A stretch of DNA of 46,702 nt from Oscillospiraceae bacterium (GCA_017482385.1 JAFUNI010000015.1:1-46702); one strand, 5' to 3'; positions 14,416-24,200 are shown, counted from the first letter of the stretch. Made by a program: numbers and translations. The notes: a model not told the origin generated them from the sequence alone.

Positions 14416-16224
14416 ATGACAGACCTTTCCAAAATTCGTAATTTTTCCATCATCGCCCACATCGACCACGGCAAATCCACCTTAGCAGACCGCCTGCTGG
14501 AGGAATGCTCTGCCATCGACAAGCGGGAGATGGAGGAACAGATCTTAGACTCCATGGACTTGGAGCGGGAGCGTGGCATTACCATCAAAGCCACCGCCGC
14601 CACCCTGAACTACACCGCCGATGACGGTGAGACTTATGCGCTGAACCTCATCGACACCCCGGGCCACGTGGACTTCAACTACGAGGTTTCCCGGTCTTTG
14701 GCGGCCTGCGAGGGCGCAATTTTGGTGGTGGATGCCTCCCAAGGTGTAGAAGCGCAGACCTTGGCAAACACCTTCTTGGCCACGGATGCGGGTCTGGAAG
14801 TGCTGCCTGTTATCAACAAGATCGACCTGCCCTCTGCCCGTCCCAAGGAAGTCAAGCAGGAGATCGAGGATATTATCTGCGTGCCCGCTGAGGACGCCCC
14901 CGAAATTTCCGCCAAGAACGGCATCAATATCCATTCCGTGCTGGAAATGATCGTTAAGGATGTTCCCGCCCCCAAGGGTGACCGGAATGCCCCCCTGCAG
15001 GCACTGATCTTCGACAGCCAGTACGATTCCTACCGGGGCGTTATCGTCTACACCCGAATCAAAGAAGGTACTGTTACCCCCGGTATGGACATCAAAATGA
15101 TGGCCACCGGCGCTGTTTACAAAGTCGTGGAAGTGGGTACTATGAGTCCCAAGGGGCTCATTCCCCGGGATGCTTTGGGAGCAGGCGAGGTAGGCTACAT
15201 CACCGCCTCCATCAAGACTGTTTCCGACACCCAGGTAGGCGATACCATCACAACTGTTGAAAACCCTGCCACTGACCCCCTGCCCGGCTACCGGCAGGTG
15301 CAGCCTATGGTCTTCTCCGGTGTGTACCCCGCCGACGGCGCAAAATACCAGGACCTGCGGGAAGCTTTGGAAAAGCTGAAGCTCAACGACGCATCCTTTG
15401 TTTATGAACTGGAAAACTCCATTGCCCTGGGCTTTGGTTTCCGCTGCGGTTTCTTGGGACTTCTCCATATGGAGATCATCCAGGAGCGGCTGGAACGGGA
15501 GTATAACTTAGACCTCATCACCACTGCCCCCAACGTTTCCTATCGGGTCACCACCAATGACGGTGTGGTGCATATGGTGGATAACCCCTTAGACTACCCC
15601 GACCCTATGGACATTCAGCTGGCGGAAGAGCCTTTCGTCAAGGTCAATTTGATGGCGCCCCAGGAATATGTGGGCAATATTATGGATTTGGCAACTTCCC
15701 GCCGGGGCGAATTCAAGGATATGGTCTACCTGGATGCCAACCGGGTGGAGCTGCACTACGAAATGCCTCTGAATGAGATCATTTATGACTTCTTCGATGC
15801 CCTCAAGTCCCGCACCCGGGGCTATGGCTCTTTGGACTACGAACTGATCGGCTACCGGCCCAGCCGGCTGGTAAAGCTGGATATTCTGCTCAACGGCGAT
15901 ATCGTGGACGCATTGAGCTTCATTCTCTTTGCGGACAATGCCTATCCCCGGGCCCGGAAGATCTGCGAACGGCTGAAGGACAATATCCCCCGCGCCCAGT
16001 TTGAGATCCCCGTCCAGGCAGCCATCGGCGGCAAGATCATCGCCCGTGAGACCATCAAGGCCCTGCGTAAAGACGTGCTTGCCAAGTGCTACGGCGGCGA
16101 TATCACCCGTAAGAAGAAGCTGCTGGAAAAGCAGAAAGAGGGCAAGAAGCGGATGCGTACCTTCGGTACAGTTTCCGTCCCCTCCGAGGCCTTTATGGCT
16201 GTACTGAAGCTTGACGAGGATTAA
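14416..16224 (+). CDS. lepA: Elongation factor 4 (LepA) GTPase
   Basis: A 602-residue translational GTPase that acts on stalled or mis-translocated ribosomes. G1 is AHIDHGKST (about residues 15-23), G3 is DTPGHVDF and G4 is NKIDLP. EF4-specific domains include [13 protein letters not shown] and the C-terminal [19 protein letters not shown]. Length is normal. Start ATG 14416 follows GAGGTG. hemW begins 3 bp after its stop; a lepA-hemW pair is common in firmicutes. Confidence 0.97.
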   Translation: MTDLSKIRNFSIIAHIDHGKSTLADRLLEECSAIDKREMEEQILDSMDLERERGITIKATAATLNYTADDGETYALNLIDTPGHVDFNYEVSRSLAACEGAILVVDASQGVEAQTLANTFLATDAGLEVLPVINKIDLPSARPKEVKQEIEDIICVPAEDAPEISAKNGINIHSVLEMIVKDVPAPKGDRNAPLQALIFDSQYDSYRGVIVYTRIKEGTVTPGMDIKMMATGAVYKVVEVGTMSPKGLIPRDALGAGEVGYITASIKTVSDTQVGDTITTVENPATDPLPGYRQVQPMVFSGVYPADGAKYQDLREALEKLKLNDASFVYELENSIALGFGFRCGFLGLLHMEIIQERLEREYNLDLITTAPNVSYRVTTNDGVVHMVDNPLDYPDPMDIQLAEEPFVKVNLMAPQEYVGNIMDLATSRRGEFKDMVYLDANRVELHYEMPLNEIIYDFFDALKSRTRGYGSLDYELIGYRPSRLVKLDILLNGDIVDALSFILFADNAYPRARKICERLKDNIPRAQFEIPVQAAIGGKIIARETIKALRKDVLAKCYGGDITRKKKLLEKQKEGKKRMRTFGTVSVPSEAFMAVLKLDED

Positions 16225-16227
16225 AAT

Positions 16228-17400
16228 ATGCCTTTATTTACCGGTAAAAACAAAACCCCTTTGGGTATCTATATTCACGTTCCCTTCTGCCGGAGCAAAT
16301 GCCAGTACTGCGATTTCTACTCCGTGGCCACCAAGGAAGATAAGTGGATCTTCGGCTACCAGGAGGCAGTCTGTCAGCATATCCGGGAAGCAGGCCCTTT
16401 GGCCCCCGATTACATTGTAGACACCATCTACTTTGGCGGCGGTACGCCCAGCTTTTTCGGTGCGGACGGTATGGCTGCGATCCTGGCCACCATCCGAAAA
16501 TCCTTTACCGTCTCCAACAATGCAGAGATCACCTTTGAAGCCAACCCCGATTCCGTGTCCGACCGGCTCTTGCGGCGGCTGCACAGCGAGGGCTTCAACC
16601 GGGTGAGCTTAGGCATTCAGTGCGACGACAATGACATTTTGAAACGGATCGGCCGTCCCCATTCCTATGAGCAGGCGGTTGCTGCAGTAAGAAGAATCCG
16701 CAAGTTCCGCTTTAAGAATCTGTCTGTGGATCTGATGTACGGCCTGCCCGGCCAGACCCCGGAAGCCTGGGAGCGGACGCTTAAAAATGTGCTGAAGCTG
16801 CAGCCGGAGCATATCAGCTGCTATGGCTTACAGGTGGAAGAAGGCACACCCCTTTATGAATACAAGGACTACTGCAATTTAGCCGACGAGGACACCCAGG
16901 CGGATATGTACCTGTCCGCAGTGGAGATTCTCCGGCAGCACGGCTACCGGCAGTATGAAATTTCCAATTTCTGCCGCAAGGGCAATGTCTCCCGGCACAA
17001 TCTCAAGTACTGGAACGGTGAACCTTATTTGGGCTTTGGCCCTAACGCCAGCTCCGATTTCGGCGGCAGCCGCTTTACCATTGTGAGAGACTTGCCAGCC
17101 TATATCGAGGGCATCCGCACCGGTGGACAGGTGTTGGAAGAGGTGCAGGAGATTGGCTCCCGAGACCGGGCCGGTGAGTATCTGATGATGAAGCTCCGTA
17201 CTGTAGGCGGCATTGACCCCAAGGTCTACGAAAAGCGGTTCCTGCTGCCCTTTGCCCCCTTAGAAAAGTATCTGTACGAGTGCAAGGAGCGAAACTTAGC
17301 GTCCAAGACCTTTGACGGCCGCTGGCATTTGACCCCCAACGGCTACTTGGTTTCCAACTCCATCATCTCAGACCTTTTGCTGATCCAGGAAAAACATTAA
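16228..17400 (+). CDS. hemW: HemW, radical SAM heme chaperone
   Basis: 390 residues. The radical SAM motif is C21-x3-C25-x2-C28 (FCRSKCQYCDF), with the HemW-type GGGTPS near residue 70, the EANPDS strand, and a C-terminal HemN-like domain. HemW is related to oxygen-independent coproporphyrinogen oxidase but lacks the extra N-terminal HemN element. Family members bind heme and insert it into proteins. Translationally linked to lepA (3-bp gap). hrcA-grpE-dnaK, which often follow in relatives, are absent. Here an unrelated convergent gene sits next. Confidence 0.92.
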   Translation: MPLFTGKNKTPLGIYIHVPFCRSKCQYCDFYSVATKEDKWIFGYQEAVCQHIREAGPLAPDYIVDTIYFGGGTPSFFGADGMAAILATIRKSFTVSNNAEITFEANPDSVSDRLLRRLHSEGFNRVSLGIQCDDNDILKRIGRPHSYEQAVAAVRRIRKFRFKNLSVDLMYGLPGQTPEAWERTLKNVLKLQPEHISCYGLQVEEGTPLYEYKDYCNLADEDTQADMYLSAVEILRQHGYRQYEISNFCRKGNVSRHNLKYWNGEPYLGFGPNASSDFGGSRFTIVRDLPAYIEGIRTGGQVLEEVQEIGSRDRAGEYLMMKLRTVGGIDPKVYEKRFLLPFAPLEKYLYECKERNLASKTFDGRWHLTPNGYLVSNSIISDLLLIQEKH

Positions 17401-17402
17401 CA

Positions 17403-17432
17403 AAAAGAGCGTGTCTTGCGACACGCTCTTTT
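17403..17432. terminator. Bidirectional terminator after hemW
   Basis: AAAAGAGCGTGTC and GACACGCTCTTTT form a perfect 13-bp stem with loop TTGC between convergent hemW and the oxidoreductase gene. Its sequence is almost the same as the terminator at 20146-20177. Confidence 0.93.
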
Positions 17433-17434
17433 CT

Positions 17435-19219
17435 TTATGTAAAATCAAAGGAAATTACGGGAATGCTTTCGCTGTCATCCCAGCCGCTTATGGGGATCAA
17501 GGTCAGTTTGTCAAACACCCGATCCACCTGCACATGATAGGCGCGCTTTCGGTTATCGGTAACATCCAAAATAACCTGCTTTTCTCCCTTTCGCTCACCG
17601 ATCACCCGGAATGCCTTGCAGAGGGTCTTAGGCATATGCATTTGGGGGCTGTCCAGGCGTTGGTTGGCGCGGGTGGAATGGGTGCGCTCGCAATGGCTTC
17701 CAGGAAGGGTATCCCGGTTCAAATCGCTGCAAAATACAATATGCACCGCCGACACCTTGGCTTCGTCAAAGGTATAGCTAATCTCCTCGCCAGCCTTAGC
17801 TTCATAAGCGCAGGTGCGCTCGTCGGTATTGTAAATACGGTGGGCTCTGTCTTGGCCGTTGCGGATCACCTCTTTGACGATATTCAGCTTTGCATTCTGA
17901 CATACGGAAGAAATCTCTCTCGTTTTAGACGGGAGGAAACAGTCCTCATTCATAAGCAGATTTTGGAGCTGTTCCAACTCGCTCAGGTACACATCATGGG
18001 GTGTGTAATCCTTTTTTACTGCGATGGATGCGGCTTTTCCCACCGCCTCTCCCAGCAACGCGCAGGTCGCCATAACACGGATACTGCTCATAGCGGTATG
18101 GGTCATGCTGATATTTCTGCCGGCAAAGAAAAGGTTTTCCACATTCTTAGAGTACAGCGCCCGGTAGGGGATGGAATAGGGCGCAGGGGTGGAATAATAG
18201 GTATTGGGGCAGCCCTTGTGATAAAATCCGCCGGGAAAATGGTCGTCAAGGGGCCAACCGCCAAAAGCGATCTCATCCGGAAAAACCGTTCCGCCTGTGA
18301 TGTCCTTTTGGGTAACCATATATTCACCGCACATTCTGCGGGACTCCCGCTTACCCGGCAAGAAACCCAAAAAGTCCAGATCCCACTTGGATGCATCAAA
18401 CTTTCCGGAGTTCTTAATATAATCCCAGGTGCCGGTGGCAAGGGCGACCAGCTCATCCCGGAGGATTTCCGTGTCCTCGATGGTGTTTCTGTCTCCGCCC
18501 AGCTCCAAATACCAGAAATTCTCCGTATCCTTATATAGATCCGGATCTCTGTTTTCAAAATCCTCTTCGCCAAGCTGCTTGCTCCACGCCGGGGGCGTAT
18601 ATTTTACAGCCCGATCCGTCTCACGGCCTTGAAGTAGGCAGGACATTCCCATGGTCATATCATCTTTAACCTTTGTTACTGTGTCCTCGCCAAACTCATG
18701 GCTTGCCTCTCGCCCAATGCGAAACTGGGCGCCGCAAAGGGGCGCAAGAATGCTGTCGCCGGAGCTGTCGCAGAAGAATTTTGCTTTGATCTCATAAAAA
18801 CATTGGGTCGTCATCTGATAGCCTGTAACCGAATGAATCCGGGTATCACGGCCGTAAACAAAATCCCTCTGTTCCGTAGCGGCATCCATACAGGTGCAGT
18901 TTAAAAGCAGGGTGATATTTTCTTCCCGGCGGACGAAATCATACAGCACCGTATCCCATATGGCATAGCTTTTGGTAGGATTGCGGTAGAGGTTTTCCAA
19001 GGCGATCTCTTCTAAGATGCCGGTTTCCCGGTTGTCTCTGCCCTGGGCGCCGCAGATCCACATACGGATCTCCGAGGATGCATTGCCGCCCAAAACCGGA
19101 CGTTCGTGCATCAGTACCACCTTCAGACCCTCTCTGGCTGCGGAAATGGCTGCAACCATGCCGGCCATACCTCCACCGACCACGCACAAATCGCAATCTA
19201 TTTTTTTCGTTTTCAGCAA
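17435..19219 (-). CDS. FAD-dependent oxidoreductase (FAD_oxidored family)
   Basis: 594 residues. The N-terminal dinucleotide fold DLCVVGGGMAGMVAA (about 9-23) is followed by the FAD-family signature GGNASSEIRMW near 43. A later FFCDSSGD and NLFFAGRNIS complete the FAD site, and a C-terminal domain (about 450-594) is beta-rich. This family is frequent in carbohydrate-use gene sets of gut bacteria, where substrates are mostly unknown. No signal peptide, so cytoplasmic. Start ATG 19219. It is divergent from the PocR/AraC regulator gene, which probably controls it. Substrate cannot be named from sequence. Confidence 0.82.
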   Translation of the reverse strand: MLKTKKIDCDLCVVGGGMAGMVAAISAAREGLKVVLMHERPVLGGNASSEIRMWICGAQGRDNRETGILEEIALENLYRNPTKSYAIWDTVLYDFVRREENITLLLNCTCMDAATEQRDFVYGRDTRIHSVTGYQMTTQCFYEIKAKFFCDSSGDSILAPLCGAQFRIGREASHEFGEDTVTKVKDDMTMGMSCLLQGRETDRAVKYTPPAWSKQLGEEDFENRDPDLYKDTENFWYLELGGDRNTIEDTEILRDELVALATGTWDYIKNSGKFDASKWDLDFLGFLPGKRESRRMCGEYMVTQKDITGGTVFPDEIAFGGWPLDDHFPGGFYHKGCPNTYYSTPAPYSIPYRALYSKNVENLFFAGRNISMTHTAMSSIRVMATCALLGEAVGKAASIAVKKDYTPHDVYLSELEQLQNLLMNEDCFLPSKTREISSVCQNAKLNIVKEVIRNGQDRAHRIYNTDERTCAYEAKAGEEISYTFDEAKVSAVHIVFCSDLNRDTLPGSHCERTHSTRANQRLDSPQMHMPKTLCKAFRVIGERKGEKQVILDVTDNRKRAYHVQVDRVFDKLTLIPISGWDDSESIPVISFDFT

Positions 19220-19237
19220 ATGAAAAACCTCCTTCGC

Positions 19238-19266
19238 TTGACTTTCTTTCTGTGTATCATTATATT
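19238..19266 (+). promoter_or_regulatory. Promoter of the AraC-type regulator gene
   Basis: TTGACT at 19238-19243 and TATATT at 19261-19266 have a 17-bp spacer. The oppositely oriented promoter for the oxidoreductase must overlap this AT-rich 104-bp region (ATTATA at 19259-19264 read on the minus strand), so the regulator can affect both genes. Confidence 0.7.
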
Positions 19267-19323
19267 ATATTTTAGCAGTTATTCTATTAGAAAACTCCAC
19301 AAAAATATAAAGAAAGTGCAATT

Positions 19324-20139
19324 GTGCCTATGAAAGACATCCTTTCCAACATTCTCTCTTATTTGGATTATCTCAATAACGACTGTAAATTGCATGTTTC
19401 CATACACTTTGACCAGGATATTTTCCATCGGCTTCCCCGGCAAATTGTTTCTGCGCTTTTGCCCTATAACAGCCACACCAACGCATACTGTATTATGGCA
19501 AAAAGCTTAAACCACCACAAATGTCTGCTGAATCAGAAACAGCTTTTAACCGCTTGTCAAGAAGGCAATGCCTTTTGCTCTGTCTGCCACGCCCAGGTAT
19601 ACGAATACATTTATCCTGTTTTCAAAAATGATGCCGCTGTGGGGTTTATTGCAGTGAGCGGATACCGCCCAACCAGCCCCACTGAGGGAGCAATCTTAAA
19701 TAGGGAGCTTTGGGAAAATGCCTTAAATCCGCAGCTGCCTTTGGCGCTGTGCGATGCGGTCATTCCCCCGCTATGCATGATGACCGAACAGCTGCTATCC
19801 GCGCACTTAAGGGAAAGCTGTGACGAATATCATTTGATCCTGCAATACTTAAATGAATATCACACCAATATAACCCTCACCGATCTGACAAAGCATTTTA
19901 ACAGAAGTGCATCCCATATCAGCCACTTATTCAAGAAAGAACACGGAATGTCGATCCGGGCATACTGCAATGACCTGAAATTGGAGGATGCGAAGAAGCT
20001 GCTTTTGCACACAGACAGTCCTGTTACAGAAATCGCCTTCGATGTAGGCTTTCATGATGCAAGCTATTTTATATTCCTTTTCAAAAAACGCTTTGGTCTG
20101 TCTCCCCTGCAATACCGAAGAAAAAACGCCCCATTGTAA
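19324..20139 (+). CDS. AraC-family regulator with PocR-like sensor domain
   Basis: 271 residues. The N-terminal half (about 10-125) has the PocR-domain pattern: a cysteine near residue 60, then FCSVCHAQVYEYIYPVF and GFIAVSGYRP. PocR domains sense small ligands such as propanediol in the founding example. The C-terminal 100 residues hold two helix-turn-helix motifs (ITLTDLTKHFNRSASHISHLFKK is cut here at SASHISHLFKK for the first; VTEIAFDVGFHDASYFIFLFKK centres on GFHDASYF for the second). I use GTG 19324 because AGAAAG lies 7 bp upstream; ATG 19330 is the alternative. Divergent from the FAD oxidoreductase gene, its probable target. Confidence 0.85.
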   Translation: MPMKDILSNILSYLDYLNNDCKLHVSIHFDQDIFHRLPRQIVSALLPYNSHTNAYCIMAKSLNHHKCLLNQKQLLTACQEGNAFCSVCHAQVYEYIYPVFKNDAAVGFIAVSGYRPTSPTEGAILNRELWENALNPQLPLALCDAVIPPLCMMTEQLLSAHLRESCDEYHLILQYLNEYHTNITLTDLTKHFNRSASHISHLFKKEHGMSIRAYCNDLKLEDAKKLLLHTDSPVTEIAFDVGFHDASYFIFLFKKRFGLSPLQYRRKNAPL

Positions 20140-20145
20140 CCTATA

Positions 20146-20177
20146 AAAAAGAGCGTGTCTTACAACACGCTCTTTTT
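20146..20177. terminator. Bidirectional terminator after the AraC gene
   Basis: AAAAAGAGCGTGT and ACACGCTCTTTTT form a 13-bp stem. It separates convergent araC-type and ATPase genes and nearly duplicates the terminator at 17403-17432. Confidence 0.92.
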
Positions 20178-20179
20178 AT

Positions 20180-22885
20180 TTACTTTGCGACAGCTCTTTG
20201 GATCAGCTTGACGATTTCCACTACGGGGATCACCAGGAACGCCAACGCCATTGCGATGGCATACTCGGTCAGACCGATGGTGGTAAAGCCGAAGGCCTTT
20301 GCAATAAAGGGAACCTCGATGACCAGGGTGGTCAGTGCCAGGCTACCCAGCATAGCCCACCACAGGATCTTGTTGTGGGACTTGAGGCTGAACACGGACT
20401 TGCGCTGAGAGCGCAGGTTGAAGGAGTGGAAGATCTCACACATACTCATCGCCAGGAACGCCATGGTCATACCGTGACCGGATTCGCCCACCTGGGTCAG
20501 ATAGGTGAACCAGCTTCCGCCCACCACAACAGGAGCGAACTCCTTATAAGCGCCGATGAGATAAGCAGCAATGGTAATGATGGTAACCAGCACACCCTGG
20601 TACACCACATCCACACCCAAACCGCCGGAGAAGATGCCGTCCTTGGAGTTTCTGGGCGGACGGTTCATGGTGTCGGGCTCTGCCTCTTCCATACCCAAAG
20701 CCAGGGCGGGGAAGCAGTCGGTAACCAAATTGATAAACAGCAGGTGGACAGGGTTTAACAGCACAAAGCCCATGAGCGTTGCGCCGAACACACCCAGCAC
20801 CTCACTCATATTGGAGGCCAGCAGGAACTGGATCGCCTTACGGATATTGTCATAGATCCGACGGCCCTCGCCCACAGCGGAAACGATGGTGGCGAAATTG
20901 TCATCAGCCAACACCATATCGGCAACATTCTTGGTAACGTCCGTACCGGTGATGCCCATACCCACGCCGATATCCGCGGACTTAATGGAAGGAGCATCAT
21001 TCACGCCGTCGCCGGTCATGGCGGTGATGGCGCCGTTGGCCTTCCATGCGGTGACGATTCTTGTCTTGTGTTCCGGCTGTACACGGGCATACACGCCGAA
21101 CTTCTTTACAAACTCACAGATATCCTCATCGGAGATGGCATCCAGCTCTGCGCCGGTGATGGCCTCGGAGGCATCTGTGATAATGCCCAGCTCCTTGGCG
21201 ATGGCCACAGCGGTGTCTTTATGGTCACCGGTGATCATCACAGGACGGATACCGGCAGCCCGGCACTCCTCGATTGCAGCCTTGACCTCGGGACGAACCG
21301 GGTCGATCATACCGGTGAGGCCCACGAAGCACAGCTCCTGCTCCAAAAACTCGGGGGTGTTGTCAGCAGGCTTGTTCTCCCAATCCCGCTTGGCAACAGC
21401 CAGCACACGGAGGGCCTTGTCAGCCATGGCCTTGTTGGCGGCCATAATTTCTGCCCGCTTTTCTTCTGTCATGGGCTTAGCCGCGCCATCTTCCCAGTAG
21501 GTAGTGCACCGAGCCAAAACCACATCGGGGCCGCCCTTGGTATACTGGACAAACTTGCCGCCCAAATCGTGGACAGTGGACATCATCTTACGGCCGGAGT
21601 CAAAGGGCGCTTCGTCCACACGGGGGGTAGCCTTCTCCATCTCAGCCTTATGCAGACCCACAGAATAAGCAAAGTTTACCAGCGCACATTCGGTGGGCTC
21701 ACCCTCGGCCTGATTGTCTTCATTCAGGTTTGCATCGGAGCAGAGAGCCATCGCGGTGGCAACAAGCTGGGTATCGCCCAAATGCTCCACAACAGTCATC
21801 TTGTTCTGGGTCAGCGTACCGGTCTTATCGGAGCAGATCACCTGGGTGCAGCCCAGGGTCTCCACAGCGGTGAGCCGGCGGATAACCGCATTGCGCTTAC
21901 TCATTTTGGTAACGCCGATGGACAGCACCACGGTAACCACCGTAGCCAAACCCTCGGGAATCGCGGCAACCGCCAGGGAAACCGCCACCATAAAGGTGCT
22001 CAAAATGCCGTTTAAGCTATAATCCTGCTTCATCAGCAGATTAAACGCAAAGATAAACACACAGATACCCAGCACCAGGAAGGAAAGGGTCTTGCCCAGC
22101 TTATCCAGCTTCTTCTGCAGGGGGGTCTCCTCATCGCCGGCAGCAGCCAAAGCACCTGCGATCTTACCCATCTCGGTATCCATACCGGTCTCGGTGATCA
22201 CAGCCTTGCCACGGCCGTAAACCACGGTAGAGCCCATATAGCACATATTCTTCCGGTCACCCAAAGGCACTTCGGAGCTGGTATCCTGCATATTGAGGGC
22301 ATCGATCAGCTTGTTTACGGGAACGGATTCACCGGTGAGGGCAGCCTCTTCGATCTTGAGGCTGGCGCATTCAATGATCCGGCCGTCAGCCGGTACAGCG
22401 TCGCCGGCTTCCAGCACCACAATATCGCCGGGAACCAATTCATCAGAATGCAGAACCATCTGCTTGCCGTCACGGATCACCTTACAAGTGGCGGCGGTCA
22501 TGGTCTGCAAGGCTTCGATGGCAGCCTCTGCCTTACTTTCCTGGATAACGCCCAGGATCGCATTGAGCAGCACCACAACTACAATGATGCCCACTTCCAC
22601 CAGGCCCTCCACCAAATGACCTGCGTCCCGGGGCTCGGGCAGCTGCATGAAGTCAATGACAGTGGTTGCGGCAGACACCAAAGCTGCGATCATCAGAATG
22701 ATCAGCATGGGGTCTTTCAGCTGTGCCAGGAAACGCTGCAGCCAGGTGGGCTTTTCGCCTTCCTTCAGCTTATTGGGGCCGTACTTTTGCAGGCGTTCCT
22801 GCGCCTGGGCGGTACTGAGGCCGTTTTCGTCCACTTCAAGGTTCTTGAGGACCTCATCGGTAGACAGGGTGTAGGTTTTCTGCAT
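20180..22885 (-). CDS. P-type divalent cation ATPase (Ca2+ type, probably Mn2+-responsive)
   Basis: A 901-residue P2A-type pump. Phosphorylation motif CSDKTGTLTQNK, TGE loop (LTGESVPV), nucleotide-domain KGGPD, and hinge TGDGVNDAP. Ten transmembrane segments are expected. Ion-site residues typical of Ca pumps are visible: IPEGL in M4, ASNMSEV in M5 and NLVTD in M6. The M8 position corresponding to SERCA Glu908 seems not to be acidic, judging from MSMCEIF. A yybP-ykoY manganese riboswitch precedes it, so export of Mn2+ (or of both ions) from the cytoplasm is likely. Start ATG 22885 follows AAGGAGTG. Confidence 0.92.
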   Translation of the reverse strand: MQKTYTLSTDEVLKNLEVDENGLSTAQAQERLQKYGPNKLKEGEKPTWLQRFLAQLKDPMLIILMIAALVSAATTVIDFMQLPEPRDAGHLVEGLVEVGIIVVVVLLNAILGVIQESKAEAAIEALQTMTAATCKVIRDGKQMVLHSDELVPGDIVVLEAGDAVPADGRIIECASLKIEEAALTGESVPVNKLIDALNMQDTSSEVPLGDRKNMCYMGSTVVYGRGKAVITETGMDTEMGKIAGALAAAGDEETPLQKKLDKLGKTLSFLVLGICVFIFAFNLLMKQDYSLNGILSTFMVAVSLAVAAIPEGLATVVTVVLSIGVTKMSKRNAVIRRLTAVETLGCTQVICSDKTGTLTQNKMTVVEHLGDTQLVATAMALCSDANLNEDNQAEGEPTECALVNFAYSVGLHKAEMEKATPRVDEAPFDSGRKMMSTVHDLGGKFVQYTKGGPDVVLARCTTYWEDGAAKPMTEEKRAEIMAANKAMADKALRVLAVAKRDWENKPADNTPEFLEQELCFVGLTGMIDPVRPEVKAAIEECRAAGIRPVMITGDHKDTAVAIAKELGIITDASEAITGAELDAISDEDICEFVKKFGVYARVQPEHKTRIVTAWKANGAITAMTGDGVNDAPSIKSADIGVGMGITGTDVTKNVADMVLADDNFATIVSAVGEGRRIYDNIRKAIQFLLASNMSEVLGVFGATLMGFVLLNPVHLLFINLVTDCFPALALGMEEAEPDTMNRPPRNSKDGIFSGGLGVDVVYQGVLVTIITIAAYLIGAYKEFAPVVVGGSWFTYLTQVGESGHGMTMAFLAMSMCEIFHSFNLRSQRKSVFSLKSHNKILWWAMLGSLALTTLVIEVPFIAKAFGFTTIGLTEYAIAMALAFLVIPVVEIVKLIQRAVAK

Positions 22886-22901
22886 TGTTGCACACTCCTT
22901 A

Positions 22902-23040
22902 AAATAATAAAAGACTTACGCACAGAGTCCCTAAGGCCGTGCATAAGTCTCATTCTTACAAAGCATCCCGAGCTAAAAAGCTGTCTTGACGAAATGCTGC
23001 AGGCGGACTTTCCGCCCGGAATTACTCCCTTATGTGCCTT
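22902..23040 (-). promoter_or_regulatory. yybP-ykoY (Mn2+) riboswitch with terminator
   Basis: Read on the minus strand, the leader has AAAGG near its start, then AAGGGAGTAATTCCGGGCGG, a GGCGGA/TCCGCC hairpin, TTTCGTCAAGACAGC, a second arm, and AATGAGACTTA, in the order of the yybP-ykoY aptamer. The 3' part forms a strong hairpin (22911-22922 with 22939-22950, AGACTTA against TAAGTCT and beyond) followed by an interrupted T-run (TTTTATTATTTT). The family senses Mn2+ and switches on efflux genes by preventing termination. Confidence 0.88.
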
Positions 23041-23041
23041 T

Positions 23042-23070
23042 AATATAGCAATTTTACAGAAGATTGTCAA
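23042..23070 (-). promoter_or_regulatory. Promoter of the Mn-riboswitch/ATPase transcript
   Basis: On the minus strand TTGACA (23065-23070) and TATATT (23042-23047) have a 17-bp spacer. The start site near 23035 places the aptamer at the very 5' end of the RNA. Confidence 0.88.
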
Positions 23071-23156
23071 GAGATTCCCTGTCAATTGATTTATTTTTTA
23101 CAAAGCCTTCAAAAATATTCCCCCAATCGGGACTATCTTTTTTGGCGATCTGTGTG

Positions 23157-23162
23157 TATAAT
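23157..23162 (+). promoter_or_regulatory. Probable -10 element for the carboxypeptidase gene
   Basis: A consensus TATAAT lies 31 bp upstream of the ATG at 23194. No convincing -35 hexamer stands at 16-18 bp, so an activator or an alternative spacing may be needed. Confidence 0.4.
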
Positions 23163-23193
23163 AAAGCATATATCCACGAATTGAGGTATCCCA

Positions 23194-24162
23194 ATGAAAC
23201 GATTGATGTTATGGGAGGTTTCAGTTTTGGCGGTGTTGCTGATCGCGACCTTTGTGGTCCTGGTCACATTCCCGAGCCCCAATCTCAAGGCGGAAATATC
23301 GGGTGACCCCACCGCAACCACCGGCCCCCAGCCTACAGAACCTTTTATCCCCACCTGGAACACCTACCCCGATGACAGGCAGCTGACTGCCCAGCAGTAT
23401 TTTGTATATGACACCAAGGCAGATACTTTCCTGATCACCGGCGGTGATGCCATCACACAGGTCTATCCCGCCAGTATCACCAAGCTGTTTACCGCCTATG
23501 TTGCCATGCAGTATTTAGAGCCCACCGCCCAAGTTACTGTCGGCGACGCTCTGAATTTTGTAGTACCGGGATCTTCCGTGGCGAAACTTGAGGCTGGCGA
23601 CGTGCTCAGCGTAGAGCTGCTTGTGGAAGCTATGATGCTCCCCAGTGGCAACGATGCGGCCTATGTCCTGGCCTGTGAAGCCGGACGGGCGATCAAAAAT
23701 AACCCCCAGCTTGATGCCGGCGCTGCCAAAGATGCCTTTGTTGCGGAGATGAACACTCAGGCCGCCGCTGCAGGCATGACCGGCACTCACTTTATGAACC
23801 CCGACGGCATTCACGACACCAATCACTACTCTACCTTCGGTGATTTAGCGATCCTCGGCAAATTGGCTTTGGGAAACAAAACCATTATGAAGTATGCTGC
23901 TACAGCCAAAGATACGGTAACCCTCCACGGTGAAACCGTTGAATGGAAAAACACCAACAAGCTTGTTGACCGCACCAACTCCTACTTCTGCCCCTATGCT
24001 TTGGGTCTGAAGACCGGACAGACACCCGACGCGGGCAGCTGTTTGCTCTCTGCTTTCCGTAAGGATAACTACGAGCTGATCATCGGTGTATTCGGCTGTC
24101 CCTTAGAGGAAGACCGCTTCGATGACACCCTGCAGCTGTTCAACCAAATTGTACTGAAATAA
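23194..24162 (+). CDS. D-alanyl-D-alanine carboxypeptidase (PBP5-like, class C)
   Basis: A 322-residue serine peptidase that trims the terminal D-Ala of peptidoglycan stem peptides. The catalytic triads are Ser94-x-x-Lys97 (in PASITK), Ser151-Gly-Asn153 and Lys273-Thr-Gly. A single N-terminal hydrophobic segment (about 7-27) anchors or exports it. A Pro/Thr linker (38-52) follows. The usual C-terminal PBP5 beta domain and amphipathic helix are missing, so it is a short, probably N-anchored form. Start ATG 23194 follows TGAGGT. Confidence 0.92.
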   Translation: MKRLMLWEVSVLAVLLIATFVVLVTFPSPNLKAEISGDPTATTGPQPTEPFIPTWNTYPDDRQLTAQQYFVYDTKADTFLITGGDAITQVYPASITKLFTAYVAMQYLEPTAQVTVGDALNFVVPGSSVAKLEAGDVLSVELLVEAMMLPSGNDAAYVLACEAGRAIKNNPQLDAGAAKDAFVAEMNTQAAAAGMTGTHFMNPDGIHDTNHYSTFGDLAILGKLALGNKTIMKYAATAKDTVTLHGETVEWKNTNKLVDRTNSYFCPYALGLKTGQTPDAGSCLLSAFRKDNYELIIGVFGCPLEEDRFDDTLQLFNQIVLK

Positions 24163-24166
24163 CAAC

Positions 24167-24193
24167 ACACCGCACCGATAATCGGTGCGGTGT
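24167..24193. terminator. Bidirectional terminator after the carboxypeptidase gene
   Basis: ACACCGCACCGAT pairs with ATCGGTGCGGTGT around a one-base loop, followed by TTCTTTTCTT. It separates convergent genes. Confidence 0.88.
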
Positions 24194-24200
24194 TCTTTTC

